Of a stretch of DNA of 10,323 nt, positions 8,783 to 10,323 are shown piece after piece. Every line of letters starts with the position of its first letter. Positions within the stretch are counted from its first letter, which is position 1. The stretch comes from an uncultured bacterium. GTDB taxonomy: Bacteria > Eisenbacteria > RBG-16-71-46 > CAIMUX01. A program made the translations under genes and the position numbers. Below the pieces are notes generated by a model. It searched no databases. It was not told the origin of the DNA and saw nothing but the letters and a program-made list of their open reading frames with translations. The DNA lies in contig CAMPIC010000052.1 of NCBI GenBank assembly GCA_946886185.1, positions 1-10,323 of the forward strand, given 5' to 3'.

Positions 8783-10323
8783 TTCCCCAGAGCGGCGCAG
8801 CCGGAGCTTCGAAACGGACTTCGAGCCCTCCAGTATTCAGACGCTCGATGTCAGCGATCGCTCCGTCCCCTCGCAAACGGATGTCGATCTCTCGATCTCC
8901 GATCCGGATGCCGCGAACCTCCAGATACGGCAACCAGGACGGCAGGTGAGGAGACAGATAGCAGCGACGACGCGGAGCGTCGGGCACGATGCCGAGGAAC
9001 AGTTGCGCGCAGAGGAGCGGGACGGCAGCCGACCAGGCTTGCGGCGCGTTCGCTTTTTCGTACGGAACGGGCAGTCCTTCCGTGCGGTCGAATCCGCAAA
9101 ACAGCTCGGGGAGACGGTCCTGCTCGAAGGCTCTGGATGCTTGGAGGACCCCGCGTAAGAGGACTTCAGCTGGTTCGAAGAGCCCGTAGCGCCAGAATCC
9201 GCTCGCCGCGAGGGCAGTATCGAAGGGCCAGACCGATCCCAATTGATATGAGAGCGGATTGAACGCGGGATGGGCGGCGGACAGCGTTCTTAAACCCCAG
9301 CCGGTGGACATGTCGCGTCGCATCATCCGTTCCGCGACGCGCCGTGCGCGGTCCGGCGAAGGAAGGCCGCACCACAGCAAGTGACCCGGATTGGAGGAGA
9401 TCGCTTCGACCTTGCGTTTGTTGCCGTCGAGCGCGAGGGCGTAAAAGCCTTCCTCCTCCATCCAAAAGGCGTCCTCCACTCGAATGCGCTGTGATTCGGC
9501 TGCGCCGAGCAAACGGGTGGCCTCGTCTTCGTTCCCCATCTCTCGATGGAGCTCCGCCATGGCGAGGCGCGCGGCGTAGAAGTAGCCCTGCAGCTCGACC
9601 GTCGCGAGAGGAGTGGGCGCGAGAGATCCGTCCGCGTGTACGATCGCGTCGCCCGCGTCCTTCCATCCCTGATTCCGGTAGCCGCGGGAGCTCCTGCTTT
9701 CGTACTCCAGGAAGCCGTCCTGGTCGCGATCACCCAGAGTCTCGCACCAACGAAGCGCACGCACGGCAGCCTGAAAGTGTTTCTCTAGGAGATCTCGCCG
9801 GCCGGTCCATCTCCACGCGTGCCAGAGCGCCAGGCAATATAAGGCTGGGGCATCGTGCGATCCGTAGTACGCCGAGTGGGGAATCTCCGCGAAGTGCGAG
9901 AGCTCGCCGCGCCGAACCTCGTGTGGGAGCTTGCCCGGCTCTGCATCGCGCCAATCGTCGCGCACCGTCGCTTGATGTTCGGCCAGAGCCGCCAGCGCTC
10001 CCTCCGCGGGCCAGGTTCCCGCGATGCCGGACATGAGAGCGGTCATGAGGGAGTCACGTCCGAACAGCGTCAAGAACCAGGGCGCCCCGGCGGCGACATA
10101 GCTGAGCGGACCGTGCTTGATCGCCAGGGCGCAGAGGTCCGTTTGGCCGCGCCGAAACGGTCGTTCGAGCAGAGGAAGTGCGGAGATCGTGACACGATTG
10201 GAGCGCGGATCGGACGAGGACTCACCGGCGCGAGCGTCGCCGCAAGCCTCGCCGCGAGGGTCGGCGCGAGCTTCGCCGCCAGCTTCGCCGCCAGCTTGGG
10301 TCGTATCGGCGGTTTGGGCATCG
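8772..10323 (-). CDS. Amylo-alpha-1,6-glucosidase (glycogen-debranching-like), 5' end off the window
   Basis: The frame is open from the right edge to a TAA at 8772, giving 516 visible residues. A TTG at 10073 might be mistaken for a start, but the reading frame and family similarity continue upstream (RPFRRGQTDLCAL, then HGPLSYVAAGAPWF), so the true start lies beyond 10323. The protein is an (alpha/alpha)6-barrel hydrolase that would act on alpha-1,6 branches of glycogen or related alpha-glucans. Visible motifs (numbered from the window edge) are LFGRDSLMTALM (86-97), GDRDQDGFLEYESRS then GYRNQGWKDAGDAI (ending about 227), SVWPFDTALAA (363-373) and PELFCGF (405-411). The Asp in GWKDAGD and the Glu in PELF are the likely catalytic acids by family analogy. 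Before the barrel lies a Gly/Glu/Ala-rich linker (about 8-31) encoded by a tandem repeat. The usual N-terminal beta domain is presumably outside the window. It is convergent with the propeller gene. Confidence 0.87.
   Translation of the reverse strand, partial: DAQTADTTQAGGEAGGEARADPRGEACGDARAGESSSDPRSNRVTISALPLLERPFRRGQTDLCALAIKHGPLSYVAAGAPWFLTLFGRDSLMTALMSGIAGTWPAEGALAALAEHQATVRDDWRDAEPGKLPHEVRRGELSHFAEIPHSAYYGSHDAPALYCLALWHAWRWTGRRDLLEKHFQAAVRALRWCETLGDRDQDGFLEYESRSSRGYRNQGWKDAGDAIVHADGSLAPTPLATVELQGYFYAARLAMAELHREMGNEDEATRLLGAAESQRIRVEDAFWMEEEGFYALALDGNKRKVEAISSNPGHLLWCGLPSPDRARRVAERMMRRDMSTGWGLRTLSAAHPAFNPLSYQLGSVWPFDTALAASGFWRYGLFEPAEVLLRGVLQASRAFEQDRLPELFCGFDRTEGLPVPYEKANAPQAWSAAVPLLCAQLFLGIVPDAPRRRCYLSPHLPSWLPYLEVRGIRIGDREIDIRLRGDGAIADIERLNTGGLEVRFEAPAAPLWGIRG
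10230..10301 (-). repeat. 12-bp tandem repeat within the debranching enzyme gene
   Basis: Six imperfect units start at 10230, 10242, 10254, 10266, 10278 and 10290, with plus-strand consensus GCSAGCNTCGCC; the last unit is partly diverged. Being a multiple of three, the array keeps the frame. On the minus strand it encodes four-residue units such as GEAG, GEAR and GDAR, forming a flexible linker upstream of the catalytic barrel. The array probably arose by slippage. Confidence 0.8.

Noticed and set aside
10230..10301. CRISPR-like array
   Set aside because: The units are only 12 bp with no spacers, and they are in frame within a coding sequence.
10070..10321. An 83-codon minus frame with LAAKLAAKLAPTLAARLAATLA repeats
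   Set aside because: It is the 12-bp repeat read in the wrong frame. The debranching enzyme frame runs through the region with family-conserved residues on the downstream side.

Overview
This is a high-GC bacterial window with five recognisable protein genes, one of them cut by each window edge, plus one likely gene remnant. The lineage cannot be proved from the sequence. An extracellular FG-GAP/VCBS-repeat protein ending in a FlgD-like / type 9 (Por) sorting-type domain, together with the high GC and a NifJ-type pyruvate:ferredoxin oxidoreductase, suggests an FCB-group-like bacterium such as Candidatus Eisenbacteria. That placement is inference. No tRNA, rRNA, CRISPR array or insertion sequence was seen.

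Layout. At 1-378 (minus) is the N-terminal part of a squalene-cyclase-like toroid protein that runs off the left edge. A 286-bp divergent spacer leads to a plus-strand DUF937/YidB-like gene (665-1273). A convergent spacer with a 12-bp-stem hairpin (1288-1333) follows. Next is a minus-strand pair: nifJ (2485-6312), then a dihydroorotate-dehydrogenase-like gene (1453-2442) 42 bp downstream. About 310 bp upstream of nifJ hold no intact gene but carry a 21-bp-phased pair of TAAGGGA sites. At 6623-7078 (plus) a short ORF matches only the late part of bacterial alpha-2-macroglobulins and looks like a remnant. A secreted seven-repeat beta-propeller protein (7349-8782, plus) follows. Its stop overlaps by 11 bp the 3' end of a minus-strand amylo-alpha-1,6-glucosidase-type gene that runs off the right edge.

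How they fit together. NifJ oxidises pyruvate to acetyl-CoA and CO2 and passes electrons to ferredoxin or flavodoxin; all twelve expected cluster cysteines are present. Its partner is a flavin-barrel protein lacking the usual dihydroorotate dehydrogenase base, so it is probably a PFOR-associated protein and not a pyrimidine biosynthesis enzyme. The glucan debranching enzyme could feed glycolysis and so supply pyruvate, but nothing in the sequence ties it to the nifJ unit. The other genes look independent. The most notable points are the PFOR/DHOD-like pair, the alpha-2-macroglobulin relic, the complete seven-blade propeller with a sorting domain, and a 12-bp tandem repeat inside the debranching enzyme coding region.
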